From Thalassolituus sp. (GTDB lineage Bacteria > Pseudomonadota > Gammaproteobacteria > Pseudomonadales > Oceanobacteraceae), in NCBI GenBank assembly GCA_006212115.1, contig PDUK01000011.1:1-62386 (forward strand): DNA of 62,386 nt, in the 5' to 3' direction. The position numbers and the translations under genes were made by a program. Below the pieces are notes generated by a model, which was not told where the DNA came from, did not search any database, and saw nothing but the letters and a program-made list of their open reading frames with translations. Of the stretch, positions 34,690 to 43,585 are shown in pieces (position 1 is the first letter of the stretch; every line of letters starts with the position of its first letter).

Positions 34690-35658
34690 TTAAAGCCAGC
34701 GGATTTTGCGGAACAGCGCTAACAAGCCAACCGCGATACTGCCCATTGCCGCAAGCAGGATGAAATAGCCATTTTCTATTTTAAGCTCAGGAATGTATTC
34801 GAAGTTCATTCCGTATAGCCCCGCCAAAAAACCCAGTGGTACGAAAATCGCCGTAATCACCGTCAGGACCTGCATGGTGCGGTTCAGCTGGTGAGAGGCA
34901 ATCGATATATAACCGTCGATCAGGTCACCACTGATACTGTAAAAAATCTCAGCAAGGGTATAGAGACGATCAAACCGGTCGTGCAGGTCAGTGATCGCAT
35001 GTCCCATGGTGTCGTCTTTGCAGTTCAGAGCGATGTATTCCTCCGAACGCAGTTCATCAGTGATATTCCGGTGATAGTTAAATAAACGGCGCAGCTTAAC
35101 CAGGCGCGTACGGTAGGTAACCAGCTCGCGCATGATGTCGTCGTTACCGTTGCTCATCAACGAATCTTCGATGTCACTCAGACGCTCCTCAAACTTCAAT
35201 AACGCATCCAGATAGAGACCCGCCGAGGTATGCATGATACGCAGTGCCAGGTATCCCGGACCTTGCTTAAGCAACGCTGCACCCTGATCAGTGAAGAGCT
35301 TTTCGATGCTCACAGCTGGCTTAGGGTGACGAGTCACCAGAAAGTCGTCGCTAACAAAGAATGCAATATTCTGCGACTGGTGCTCCAGCTCTTCGTTGAA
35401 GCTGGCGATACCTCGATACAGCACGAAGGTAAATCCATCGAACTCTTCGAGTTTGGGAGGGTGACGATCACGCTGAGCATCCTGAACCGCAAGCGCATGA
35501 AGCCCCATGCTCTCCAGCAGTTTACGTTCGCCAGCGACGTCTTCTTCCTGAATATCCAGCCAGAACTTTCCCTGGCGATGGCGTTGCCATTCGATTAACA
35601 GCTCGGTACCACCGGTGCGTACACCACCTTCACCACTGTCCAACATGCATCTGATCAT
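34690..35658 (-). CDS. CorA-family divalent cation transporter
   Basis: 322 residues. Large cytoplasmic N-domain with long helices (about 20-255), then two TM helices. The GMN signature sits at the end of TM1 (FLAGLYGMNFEYIPEL) and the chain ends with basic FRKIRWL. The family moves Mg2+, Co2+, Ni2+ or, in the ZntB branch, Zn2+. The sequence LTVITAIFVPLGFLAGLYGMNF fits either branch, so I give no gene symbol. ATG 35658 follows AGGAAGACCT. Downstream of polB on the same strand (37-base gap). Confidence 0.9.
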   Translation of the reverse strand: MIRCMLDSGEGGVRTGGTELLIEWQRHRQGKFWLDIQEEDVAGERKLLESMGLHALAVQDAQRDRHPPKLEEFDGFTFVLYRGIASFNEELEHQSQNIAFFVSDDFLVTRHPKPAVSIEKLFTDQGAALLKQGPGYLALRIMHTSAGLYLDALLKFEERLSDIEDSLMSNGNDDIMRELVTYRTRLVKLRRLFNYHRNITDELRSEEYIALNCKDDTMGHAITDLHDRFDRLYTLAEIFYSISGDLIDGYISIASHQLNRTMQVLTVITAIFVPLGFLAGLYGMNFEYIPELKIENGYFILLAAMGSIAVGLLALFRKIRWL

Positions 35659-35695
35659 AGGTCTTCCTGTTGTAGCGCAGATCGCTCAAGCGATA

Positions 35696-38083
35696 TCAGA
35701 ACAGCGTCTGTTGCTGCCTGATAATTTCTGCAAAATCATGTCCGGTAAACTGGAATATAGAGTCCGCTACCGGCTGTAATTGTTTTTCTAAGTAATGCTG
35801 ATAATCCAGAGTCGAGGTAGTCAGTTCAATCGGCTCCGGACCACCCAACGTAATCACATAACTGACCCACCCACCGCGCGTTTCATATCGGGCTGGGCGA
35901 TTCTGCGACTCCAGCCACCGATCCATAACCGCCGCAGCCTTGGCGTGCGGCGGCCGGCTACGTTGGTAATGCGGTAACGGTCTACGTAAGCGTTTACGGT
36001 ATATCAGCAACGTATCGCGCTGGCCATCAAAAAGCGCCTGAACCTCACTTTTGAGCCAGTCGAGCCAGGGCTCATCGGCAAATACCCGGCGATACAATTC
36101 TTTCTGAAACGCACGAGCCAGAGGCGTCCAGTCACTTCGCACTGCTTCGAGCCCCTTAAAAACAAGCTCGTTATCCTTCGCCCTGATACCGGCATAACGC
36201 TTTTTGCTGCCCGTGTCCGCACCTCGTATCGAGGGCATAAAGAACTGGCGATAATGCGTTTCGTATTCCAGTTCCAGATAGCTTTTGAGTCCAAACTCCC
36301 GGTTCAGTTCATTTGTGAGCCAAAGATTAATATCAACCACCAGCTGCTGGCCAAGGGCGTCCGCCTCGGTATCGCTGAGTGAGTGGTCAACCCAGACAAA
36401 CACCGAGTCAGTGTCACCATAAATAACCTGATAACCGCGTTCAGCAATATATGCGGTCGTTCGCTGAATAATGTCGTGGCCGCGTTTTGTGATCGAGGCG
36501 GATAGGCGCGTGTCGTAAAAGCGACACCCTTCCGATCCCAGTACGCCGTAACACGAGGCCATGATAATTTTAATCGCCTGTGATAACGGCGTATTACCTG
36601 CTTTCTTCGCTCTTTCTCTCAGGTCACCAAGATGCTCAATCAGGTCCGGAAGAATGTGTTCTTGTCGATGAAACTGCCCGCCAAAATAACCAGGAATTAA
36701 GTCCGTACTGACAGGGCTATCCGCATCGAGCATACCGACGATCAACCCCAGCGGATCAATCCGGAAAGTTCGGATAATAGAGGGATATAGACTTTTAAAA
36801 TCCAGTACGAGTACGTGACGATAAATCCCCGGTCTGGAATCCATCACGTAACCACCGGGGCTTTTCTCCGAGGAGTATCCATCACCTAGATTCGGTGCAA
36901 CCCATCCAGCACGATGCAACCGCGGCAGATACATGTATTCGAATGCAGCGACCGAACCGCCCATCCGGTCCATCAGCAAGCCGGTCATTCGTGATCGTTC
37001 GATCAGAAAACTGAACATGTCAGTATGCTCAAAGATACGCCAGACCAGTTCACAGTCTTTCAGGTTGTACGCGGCAAGTTGTGACTTATCCTCGAGAAAT
37101 AATCGCTCGATATCCTGTCCGCGCTCGTCACCATGAAGGAGCTTACCCTCTCCCAAGAGGTTCGCCGCGACATCGTCCAACGCAAAACTTTCAAACTGCC
37201 AGGTTGCTGTACGCAAACACTCAATACCGTCGAGAACCACCCGCCCCGGTGTATGCAGAAAAATCCTGTCCGGGTTTTGTGAGGACGTCCGCCAGTCTAA
37301 TGTCTCGCCATTTCGTCCAAGTGCAAAGGGCATCCCATACTCTTCAAACTTACGCCGCAAAAAGGCCATATCGAACTGAATAAAATTCCAACCGATGATG
37401 ACATCCGGGTCATATTCGCTAATGACCTCGAGAAAGCGGGACAGAAGCGTACATTCGTCAGACACGGCTTCAAACCCGTCACCCGGCGCATCACTGACCA
37501 TGAGTACACGCTCAAAATCCGGCGCAAAAAAAGCAATAGAGAAGAGTCGATCCGGCTCGTTATTACGGGGAAACGACGTCTCAATGTCGATCGACAGATA
37601 ACGCAGTGAGGGAATGTATTCGCCGGGAGTCAGGTGTACGGTCGGTAACGTCGGATGCGGGGCCGGAGTTCTGGTAGCGGCTGGTGTAATGGTCGCCGCG
37701 ACCGTGTGTATCTCTGCAGACCCGGCAATGAAACGTTCCATCAGGTAGCGGTCAGTCGGACGCACATCCAGTTCAAACACAGCGATGCTCTGATCACTGA
37801 GCACGTTGCGCCAGCGGTAAAGATAGGAGGATGGCAGGTAACAAGCCGTGGCGATCTCACCCGAGAAGAGTCTCAGTTCCAGATCTTTGAGAGTCACAGG
37901 CCAGCCCAACGCGGTAATCACCTGTTCCGCCCGCTTACGATCAGAGGTCGCAATAAAACAGACACAAGGGCTGGAAATCTGAGTGCACACTGGCCCATCA
38001 GGTGTCGACCACCAGAAAGTAAGCAGCGTCGTATCGCCCTCGTCGTGCCAGCGACTGCTAAGCAAAAAACCGGGAGTGACCAC
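35696..38083 (-). CDS. polB: DNA polymerase II (family B)
   Basis: About 795 residues (E. coli enzyme 783). Proofreading exonuclease motifs SIDIET (Exo I), GWNFIQFDMAFL (Exo II), YNLKDCELVW (Exo III); polymerase motifs A DFKSLYPSIIRTF, B KIIMASCYGVLGS, C YGDTDSVFV: all catalytic Asp/Glu present. SOS/translesion and restart polymerase. Start chosen at GTG 38083 (VVTPGFLLSSRW, aligning with the E. coli N-terminus; GGA 7 bases upstream). GTG 38101 is the alternative. A longer frame to 38167 would overlap the divergent pentapeptide gene. Confidence 0.95.
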   Translation of the reverse strand: MVTPGFLLSSRWHDEGDTTLLTFWWSTPDGPVCTQISSPCVCFIATSDRKRAEQVITALGWPVTLKDLELRLFSGEIATACYLPSSYLYRWRNVLSDQSIAVFELDVRPTDRYLMERFIAGSAEIHTVAATITPAATRTPAPHPTLPTVHLTPGEYIPSLRYLSIDIETSFPRNNEPDRLFSIAFFAPDFERVLMVSDAPGDGFEAVSDECTLLSRFLEVISEYDPDVIIGWNFIQFDMAFLRRKFEEYGMPFALGRNGETLDWRTSSQNPDRIFLHTPGRVVLDGIECLRTATWQFESFALDDVAANLLGEGKLLHGDERGQDIERLFLEDKSQLAAYNLKDCELVWRIFEHTDMFSFLIERSRMTGLLMDRMGGSVAAFEYMYLPRLHRAGWVAPNLGDGYSSEKSPGGYVMDSRPGIYRHVLVLDFKSLYPSIIRTFRIDPLGLIVGMLDADSPVSTDLIPGYFGGQFHRQEHILPDLIEHLGDLRERAKKAGNTPLSQAIKIIMASCYGVLGSEGCRFYDTRLSASITKRGHDIIQRTTAYIAERGYQVIYGDTDSVFVWVDHSLSDTEADALGQQLVVDINLWLTNELNREFGLKSYLELEYETHYRQFFMPSIRGADTGSKKRYAGIRAKDNELVFKGLEAVRSDWTPLARAFQKELYRRVFADEPWLDWLKSEVQALFDGQRDTLLIYRKRLRRPLPHYQRSRPPHAKAAAVMDRWLESQNRPARYETRGGWVSYVITLGGPEPIELTTSTLDYQHYLEKQLQPVADSIFQFTGHDFAEIIRQQQTLF

Positions 38084-38152
38084 GTTATCCAGAGATGCCA
38101 CGAAACCTGTGTCTATACTGAGAAAAATGAAGTGTATTTCAGGAGTCTGACA

Positions 38153-38500
38153 ATGACCACACCTCAAATCAGCCAGGACCCAATGTACCTGATGCTGCGT
38201 GACGATAATGTCGACGGTTTCAATGCTGCACGCGAGTCAGGACAAGCCTGCGACCTGACCGGATGCGACCTCCGCGGCCTGGATCTGAGAAAGCTTAATC
38301 TCGCAGGTATGGACCTGACCGACGCCTATTTCAGAGGCTCAGACCTCCGCGGGATCGACTTCCGGGGCTGTAACCTCGACGGTGCCAGTCTCGCTGATGC
38401 TAAAGTCAGTGGGTGCTATTTCCCTGCAGAAATTCAGGCGGAGGAAATTCGCTTATCGGTCAGTCTGGGGACTCGGTTGCGCCACCTTAGTGCGCCTTAA
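38153..38500 (+). CDS. Pentapeptide-repeat protein
   Basis: 115 residues. The central part is built of A(D/N)Lxx-type pentapeptides: CDLTG CDLRG LDLRK LNLAG MDLTD AYFRG SDLRG IDFRG CNLDG ASLAD, about ten repeats forming roughly two and a half turns of a right-handed quadrilateral beta-helix. Some such proteins mimic DNA and bind gyrase, but this one is short and its role is unknown. ATG 38153 follows AGGAG. A TATACT -10 lies at 38114-38119. Divergent from polB, a neighbourhood also seen in other gammaproteobacteria. Confidence 0.88.
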   Translation: MTTPQISQDPMYLMLRDDNVDGFNAARESGQACDLTGCDLRGLDLRKLNLAGMDLTDAYFRGSDLRGIDFRGCNLDGASLADAKVSGCYFPAEIQAEEIRLSVSLGTRLRHLSAP

Positions 38501-38610
38501 AATAATCTGTGACTCAGTTATCACTGAGCCACTCTGGCGGCTTACATCCTGTATGAATCAGGTAAAGTAGTGTCATTGTTGAATTGCTCAGAGAAGCAAG
38601 AGAGGCCGCC

Positions 38611-39396
38611 ATGTATCAAAACGGAATGGAACCAAGTTCGGGGTTCGAAGCCATTTCCCCACGCTTGCATAAGCTGATGCGCGATATGCTTGAAGACTTT
38701 GAATTCCATCAGGCTCCGGTGACCTTTGAGGCGGTAGACGACCTTTACGAGCAGTTCGACGAGGACACCCTGTTTCTCGTTCGTGATGGCATCATCAACC
38801 TGTGTAGTAATGAGACCAGCCTGCTCTCTTGCGAAGAAGGCGATCTAATTGGCATCAGCCAATCGTTCCACCTTCCCTCGCCGACCCTCGCTACCGACGG
38901 TTATGTCGAGCTCCAGCCAATCAACCGGGATGATTTCCTGCTCCATGTCTACGCCGACAAGCGACGTCAGCACGCCTGGAGCCACTATCTCGTGACGTTA
39001 AATTCCTTGCTTACCGAACGACTGGCGGCAGCCTCGAAAGATCAACTTAAACCCACTGCCGGATTCCTCAACTTCTCTGCTGGCGAAACCATTATTCAAC
39101 AAGGCGATGATGCCGATATGGTTTACACCATCATCAGCGGTAACGCCGACATTATCGTTGATGGCGTCTCGGTGGGCGAACTTGGCGAAGACGAAGTCTT
39201 TGGTGCTATGGCCGTGTTCACCGGTGAAAAACGCTCCGCATCCATTATTGCTATCACGCCATGCACTGTGATGGCGGTTCCGCAAAAAGACTTTACCATC
39301 CTGATCGAAGCCCAGCCTCAGGCAGCGGTTAACCTTATTGAGAACCTCGCGCGGCGTATCACCATGATGAACCAGCAGGTGTTAGAACAGCATTGA
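38611..39396 (+). CDS. Protein with tandem cyclic-nucleotide-binding domains
   Basis: 261 residues. The second half is a clear cNMP-binding domain (GETIIQQGDDADMVYTIISGNADIIVDG ... GELGEDEVFGAMAVFTGEKRSASI): the phosphate cassette reads FGAMAVFTGEKRSASI with the expected Arg. The first half looks like a degenerate copy (DDLYEQFDEDTLFLVRDG ... CEEGDLIGISQSF). No helix-turn-helix or kinase domain follows, so it is not a Crp-type regulator. ATG 38611 has AGAGAGG upstream. A TTG-start extension is not needed. The stem-loop CTCAGT-TATC-ACTGAG (38513-38528) lies in the leader region. Confidence 0.85.
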   Translation: MYQNGMEPSSGFEAISPRLHKLMRDMLEDFEFHQAPVTFEAVDDLYEQFDEDTLFLVRDGIINLCSNETSLLSCEEGDLIGISQSFHLPSPTLATDGYVELQPINRDDFLLHVYADKRRQHAWSHYLVTLNSLLTERLAAASKDQLKPTAGFLNFSAGETIIQQGDDADMVYTIISGNADIIVDGVSVGELGEDEVFGAMAVFTGEKRSASIIAITPCTVMAVPQKDFTILIEAQPQAAVNLIENLARRITMMNQQVLEQH

Positions 39397-39420
39397 AAGA
39401 CTGACGATCTCTTTACAAAA

Positions 39421-39439
39421 CTAAATGATAATAATTATT
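39421..39439 (+). promoter_or_regulatory. Fur-box-like site overlapping the sRNA promoter
   Basis: CTAAATGATAATAATTATT matches the 19-bp Fur consensus at 14 positions, with the core ATGATAATNATTAT intact. Its 3' end overlaps the -35 box of the promoter that follows, a classic repressing position. Confidence 0.7.
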
Positions 39440-39466
39440 GACTGCATTAAGGCGCTTGCCTAGTAT
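39438..39466 (+). promoter_or_regulatory. Sigma-70 promoter of the iron-type sRNA
   Basis: TTGACT (39438-39443), exactly 17 bases, TAGTAT (39461-39466). Start expected about 39473. No open reading frame with a ribosome site follows before the terminator at 39574. Confidence 0.8.
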
Positions 39467-39472
39467 GGTTCC

Positions 39473-39600
39473 TGTCGCTGGCTCATCACCAGCGGTGTTC
39501 AGCATTCTGACATGGTCTGAATGATGATCTCTCTCATCACTGGCCGAGAGGCCAGGCTAATCACGGTTGCTTTGCCCCTCTTTTAGAGGGGCGTTTTTTT
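39473..39600 (+). ncRNA. Putative Fur-controlled small RNA (about 128 nt)
   Basis: Bounded by the promoter above and a strong terminator. It folds by eye into a row of hairpins: SL1 CGCTGG/CCAGCG (39476-39494) with loop CTCATCA; SL2 TTCAG/CTGAA (39498-39521); SL3 TGATGA/TCATCA (39522-39539); SL4 CTGGCC-GAGA-GGCCAG (39540-39555), a GNRA tetraloop; an 18-nt single-stranded linker (39556-39573); then the terminator. The octamer CTCATCAC occurs twice (39482, 39533), once in the SL1 loop. Layout and control match iron-sparing sRNAs (RyhB in enterics, PrrF in pseudomonads). I do not see RyhB's core. The GNRA hairpin plus linker reminds me of PrrF, from memory only. Confidence 0.75.
39574..39600 (+). 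terminator. Intrinsic terminator of the iron-type sRNA
   Basis: GCCCCTCT (39574-39581), loop TTT, AGAGGGGC (39585-39592), then G and seven T. Hfq-type sRNA terminators look like this. Confidence 0.93.
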
Positions 39601-39703
39601 ATCTGCGACTCGTACTTCTGCTTTCTTTGCTCTACAAAGCACACTCAGCACGCTAACCTGAGCACATCTCAACTAACGTCAGTCATTCTATCTTCAGTCA
39701 TTT

Positions 39704-40039
39704 ATGAAAACTGCGCGGCGACTTTGCCAACTAACCGATGTTCCAGATGGCCACTCCAAAGGGTTTGAAATTGAAGGACAGGCTATTTTTGTTGTTCATC
39801 AACGTGGCCGTGTGTTTGCCTATCGCAATGTATGCCCGCATCTGAACGTCCCGATGGAATGGCAACCTGATGAATTTCTGGATAGCGATAAACGCATGAT
39901 TCAGTGCGCGGTACATGGCGCACTGTTCTTAATTGAGAGTGGCTACTGCGTATCAGGCCCCTGTACCGGCCAATCTCTGACGACAGTGCTCTGCGAAGTT
40001 AGGGGCGATGACATCTGGGTCACGTACGACCCAGACTAA
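39704..40039 (+). CDS. Rieske [2Fe-2S] domain protein
   Basis: 111 residues forming one Rieske domain. Cluster ligands: CPH in YRNVCPHLNVP and CxxH in MIQCAVHGALF. This is the C-x-H...C-x-x-H set. It is close to NirD/ferredoxin-component-like soluble Rieske proteins. No oxygenase or nitrite reductase subunit lies beside it, so its electron partner is unknown. Convergent with sfsA. It follows the iron-type sRNA by about 100 bases, and being an Fe-S protein it is a conceivable but unproven target. Confidence 0.9.
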   Translation: MKTARRLCQLTDVPDGHSKGFEIEGQAIFVVHQRGRVFAYRNVCPHLNVPMEWQPDEFLDSDKRMIQCAVHGALFLIESGYCVSGPCTGQSLTTVLCEVRGDDIWVTYDPD

Positions 40040-40052
40040 ACCGGTATTCCCA

Positions 40053-40775
40053 TCAAACGATCACAGGCAAAACACCGGCCGTTTCAAAGCCGGAGTCATC
40101 ATCTTCGAAGTTCACTGCAATCGCGAGTACTTCCACTCCACTGGACATGACCTCACGAAGTGTTTCCCCGTATTTTTTATCGATATGGTCAGCGACCGTC
40201 ACTTCCCGAATGCCCTCGTGAGGTACGCAAAACACCAATACAGCGCGATCGCCCTCTTGTTTCAGAGCCTGCAAACGCCGCAGATGTTTTCGCCCACGAT
40301 CAGTAACAGCATCGGGGAAGCACCCCAGACCGTTGTCTTCCTCAAGAAGCGTGACGCTCTTTACCTCAATCCAGCAACGGCTACCGTCCGGCAACATCTG
40401 GCAGAAATCCAGGCGGCCGTCCTCAACCTTAGGCTCTCGCTGCAACGACTCGTAATGCTCCAACCCAGAAACAGTGCGGGACTCGAGGGCTTCGCCAATC
40501 AACTGGTTTGGTCGCGCCGTATTAATACACACCCGGTACTTGCCATCGACCTCGACCCACTCCCAGGTGTAACGGTACTTACGCTTGGGGTTCGGCTTGG
40601 GATACCAGCTATCGGAAATCCAGACACGGCTACCCGGCTCAGCACATCGTTTCATCGAACCCGTGTTAGGGCAATGAACGGTCACTTCCGTACCATCGCT
40701 GAGCCTGATGTCCGCCAGAAATCGCTTGTAACGTTTGATCAGAGTGCCTTCGATAAGTGGCAAGTCGTATTTCAT
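40053..40775 (-). CDS. sfsA: SfsA sugar-fermentation-stimulation family protein
   Basis: 240 residues. Signatures: RYKRFLADIRL near the start, HCPNTGSMKRC, PKRKYRYTWEWVEV and the nuclease-like core CWIEVKSVTLLEE followed by FPDAVTDRGRKHLRRL. The family has an OB-fold plus an endonuclease-like domain, and nuclease or regulator roles have both been proposed. ATG 40775 overlaps the aminotransferase stop by 4 bases (ATGA), behind GGAGG. The aminotransferase-sfsA order is also known from Pseudomonas, upstream of dksA. Confidence 0.94.
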   Translation of the reverse strand: MKYDLPLIEGTLIKRYKRFLADIRLSDGTEVTVHCPNTGSMKRCAEPGSRVWISDSWYPKPNPKRKYRYTWEWVEVDGKYRVCINTARPNQLIGEALESRTVSGLEHYESLQREPKVEDGRLDFCQMLPDGSRCWIEVKSVTLLEEDNGLGCFPDAVTDRGRKHLRRLQALKQEGDRAVLVFCVPHEGIREVTVADHIDKKYGETLREVMSSGVEVLAIAVNFEDDDSGFETAGVLPVIV

Positions 40776-41959
40776 TCTGCCTCCTCCCGGCAATACGCGG
40801 GCAGCCAGTTGGCAAGGCGGGCCATCGCTTCTTTCAGTCGAGGTAATTCGGTCGTGAACGCAAAACGTACGTGTTCTCGTGCGCGATGATCGCCAAAATC
40901 GATACCGGGCGTAATGGCGACACCGGTCTCCCTCAACACGCGAGAGCAGAATGCCAGGCTGTCCTGAGTAAACTGGCTGGCATCGGCGTATACATAAAAT
41001 GCCCCCTCGGGCACCACATGAATCTTGAATCCAAGCTCCGGCAGAGCCGTCAGCAGATAGTCGCGACGGCGTTCCAGTATCTGACGACGCTCCTCCAGAA
41101 TCGCCATTACATCCGGGGTAAACGCACCTAACGCGGCATACTGAGCGGGAGTCGGCGGCGCAAGAAATAGATTCTGCGCCAGAGTGTCCATTGTCGGTAC
41201 CAGATCATCAGGCACAATGGTCCAGCCCAGACGCCATCCAGTCATACCGAAAAACTTCGAGAAACTGTTCAACACCACGGCGTCATTAGCGACCGATAAG
41301 ACCGTTTCGGCGGAACCCGAACTGCCGTAGTTTAAGCCTTGATAGATTTCATCAACCCAGAGTTCGCCCCCTTGCTGGGTTACCGCATCCGACAAATCTG
41401 CTAGTTCCGGCAGGGACAACATGGTTCCCGTTGGGTTGGCTGGCGTTGCCACCAGCGCAGCTCGCGTTTTTGCGTGCCAATGATCGTTCACATCTTGTGC
41501 GGTCAGCTGGTATTTCTGTTCGGGCCCAGCGGGAATCAACTGACCATGCGCCTCAAACACACGGGCAAAATGACGATTGCACGGGTATCCGGGGTCAGCC
41601 AACATCAGATTATCGCCTGGGCTCAGTCGTGCAGCGGTCAGGAGTAGCAAAGCACCGGAAGCCCCCGGCGTCAGCACGACTCGCTCGGGTGAGAGCGCCA
41701 CACCAAACCGGGTATCGTAGTACTGTGCGATTCTTTCCCGCAGCTCTGGCAACCCCAACGCAGGGGTATAACCGGTACGCCCTGCCCGCAAAGCCGCAAC
41801 ACCCGCCTCCGTAATGGGCTCGGGAGTACTGAAATCCGGCTCACCTACCTCCATATGAATGATGTCTTTGCCCGCCGCCTGAAGTGCCTGAGCCTCAGCC
41901 AGGATCGCCATGACCTGAAAGGGTCTGATTTCGCGACTTCGCTGTGAAGTTGATGACAT
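40772..41959 (-). CDS. PLP-dependent class I/II aminotransferase
   Basis: 395 residues of AspC-like fold type I. MEVGEPDFSTPEP is the N-terminal substrate loop, GYTPALGLPELRERIA follows, ATPANPTG holds the cofactor Asn, DEIYQGLNY the Asp/Tyr, SFSKFFGMTGWRLGW the Schiff-base Lys, and the carboxylate-binding Arg is in HVRFAF. The amino donor and acceptor are unknown. Start at ATG 41959. An upstream TTG adds three residues only. Coupled to sfsA. Confidence 0.9.
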   Translation of the reverse strand: MSSTSQRSREIRPFQVMAILAEAQALQAAGKDIIHMEVGEPDFSTPEPITEAGVAALRAGRTGYTPALGLPELRERIAQYYDTRFGVALSPERVVLTPGASGALLLLTAARLSPGDNLMLADPGYPCNRHFARVFEAHGQLIPAGPEQKYQLTAQDVNDHWHAKTRAALVATPANPTGTMLSLPELADLSDAVTQQGGELWVDEIYQGLNYGSSGSAETVLSVANDAVVLNSFSKFFGMTGWRLGWTIVPDDLVPTMDTLAQNLFLAPPTPAQYAALGAFTPDVMAILEERRQILERRRDYLLTALPELGFKIHVVPEGAFYVYADASQFTQDSLAFCSRVLRETGVAITPGIDFGDHRAREHVRFAFTTELPRLKEAMARLANWLPAYCREEAE

Positions 41960-42167
41960 AGTTCTCAATTTTTGTCATGAATATGGGCTATTGTGCCAGA
42001 TCGCCCCTGTATTAGGGCGAATCAGTAATCACAAAAGCACACATAAAAGTATTGGCGCTGGCGATGTTATCTGATAGTTTGCCGGGCTTGAAAATTCCGC
42101 GTGTTGGGTTAACCGCAAGGAAACCCTGTTACGTTGCAATAATTTGAACAGGTGAGGCACGAGATAT

Positions 42168-42602
42168 ATGCCGCAAGAGAAAAAAGAATTTGCCCTGTCG
42201 GATTTTACTCCATACGACCTGAAAGACGGCGAGGAGTACATGAACGATGCACAGCAAGAGCACTTCCGCACCATTCTTGGCAATTGGAAACAAGAGCTGA
42301 TGGAAGAAGTGGATCGTACTAAAGAACACATGCAGACGGAGCTCAACAACTACGCAGATCCTAACGATCGCGCCAGTCAGGAAGAAGAGTTCAGTCTTGA
42401 ACTGCGTACCCGTGACCGCGAGCGTAAGCTGCTGAAGAAAATCCAGAAGACTCTGGACCTGATCGACAAAGACGATTACGGCTACTGCAATGCTTGTGGC
42501 GTGGAGATTGGTATTCGTCGCCTCGAAGCACGTCCTACAGCCGATCTTTGCATTGATTGCAAAACGCTGTCTGAGATCAAAGAACGTCAACTCGGCGTTT
42601 AA
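42168..42602 (+). CDS. dksA: RNA polymerase-binding transcription factor DksA
   Basis: 144 residues. Coiled coil about 35-110 with the tip Asp pair region NNYADPNDRASQEE and C4 zinc finger CNACGVEIG ... CIDC. It inserts in the RNA polymerase secondary channel and works with ppGpp in the stringent response. ATG 42168 lies behind GAGATAT. It is followed by gluQ, as in most gammaproteobacteria. The 208-base leader region contains a CGCCC...GGGCG hairpin near 42002. Confidence 0.97.
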   Translation: MPQEKKEFALSDFTPYDLKDGEEYMNDAQQEHFRTILGNWKQELMEEVDRTKEHMQTELNNYADPNDRASQEEEFSLELRTRDRERKLLKKIQKTLDLIDKDDYGYCNACGVEIGIRRLEARPTADLCIDCKTLSEIKERQLGV

Positions 42603-42614
42603 TTCCACTGAGTG

Positions 42615-42643
42615 GGTGAGGCTTCGCACGAAGCCCGCTCACC
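42615..42643 (+). other. Strong hairpin between dksA and gluQ
   Basis: GGTGAG-GCTTC-GCAC-GAAGC-CCG-CTCACC: an outer 6-bp stem and an inner 5-bp stem with a 4-base loop, starting 13 bases after the dksA stop. No U-run, so more likely a processing or attenuation element than a full terminator. Confidence 0.5.
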
Positions 42644-42662
42644 AGCTGGTGCTGGTTCGACC

Positions 42663-43541
42663 ATGAATAATTACGTCGGACGCTTTGCTCCCTCGCCCAC
42701 TGGGCCCCTGCACTTTGGCTCTCTGTTGGCTGCTCTGGCCAGTTATCTCGACGCCCGCCATCACAGTGGTCAGTGGTTAGTCCGTATCGAAGATCTCGAT
42801 CCACCTCGGGAAGATCCAACCGCGACGGACAGCATACTGTCGATTCTTGATACCTACGGCCTCCACTGGGATGGCGACGTTGTCTATCAGAGCCAGCGAA
42901 GCGAACTCTATCAGGCCGCCCTCGAGCGCCTGCGTGATCAGGGCGATGCCTTTCCATGTGCATGCTCGCGAAAACAATTAGCCGGGCAACTTCATCACGG
43001 TGTCTGCGCCACTCCGAACAACAGCGACCACGCATGGCGTTTCTTGTGTCCTACAGGGGATATCACACTGACAGATGGCCTTCAGGACAACCACTGTTAC
43101 AACCTGGCGGATGAAATCGGGGATTTTGTGATTCGTCGCCGCGATAGCCTCTGGTCATACCAGCTGGCGGTTGTCATTGATGATGCCGCGCAGAACATCA
43201 CTCATGTGGTGCGAGGCATCGACCTTATCGACTCCACTGTGCGCCAACACCTGATCCAGAACACCCTCAACCTGCACGTTCCGGCCTACAGCCATATCCC
43301 GGTAGCCGTTGAATCAAATGGCCAGAAGTTAAGTAAACAGAATCTCGCCCTGCCGCTGTCAGCAGCGCACGCCAGCGACACCCTCTGGCAAGCCTTACAG
43401 TGGCTACGACAATCACCACCCGATGAGCTACGCACAGAAACTGTTTCAAATCTGCTCACATGGGCAACCGAACACTGGCAGATCGAGGCACTGCGTGGCC
43501 TGCGAAGCCTACCCGCACCCACGCCATTTCAGCGCACCTGA
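42663..43541 (+). CDS. gluQ: Glutamyl-Q tRNA(Asp) synthetase
   Basis: 292 residues. A glutamyl-tRNA synthetase catalytic core without an anticodon-binding domain. It loads glutamate on queuosine-34 of tRNA-Asp. GRFAPSPTGPLHFGSL (HIGH-type motif), Cys-rich zinc site (PCACSRKQL ... HGVC), VVRGIDLIDST and KLSKQN (KMSKS-type). Start ATG 42663 (MNNYVGRFAPSP) matches family length. The upstream in-frame start at 42612 would read through the hairpin. Confidence 0.95.
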   Translation: MNNYVGRFAPSPTGPLHFGSLLAALASYLDARHHSGQWLVRIEDLDPPREDPTATDSILSILDTYGLHWDGDVVYQSQRSELYQAALERLRDQGDAFPCACSRKQLAGQLHHGVCATPNNSDHAWRFLCPTGDITLTDGLQDNHCYNLADEIGDFVIRRRDSLWSYQLAVVIDDAAQNITHVVRGIDLIDSTVRQHLIQNTLNLHVPAYSHIPVAVESNGQKLSKQNLALPLSAAHASDTLWQALQWLRQSPPDELRTETVSNLLTWATEHWQIEALRGLRSLPAPTPFQRT

Positions 43542-43585
43542 TAGGTGTGCTAATCTCACCGCAATCGATTGATTCAGAGCACTGC

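Noticed and set aside
38102..38167. polB start at 38167
   Set aside because: Overlaps the divergent pentapeptide gene and adds residues absent from other DNA polymerase II proteins.
40008..40889. Long 293-codon open frame on the plus strand across sfsA
   Set aside because: Antisense to the well-supported sfsA gene, with no recognisable domain.
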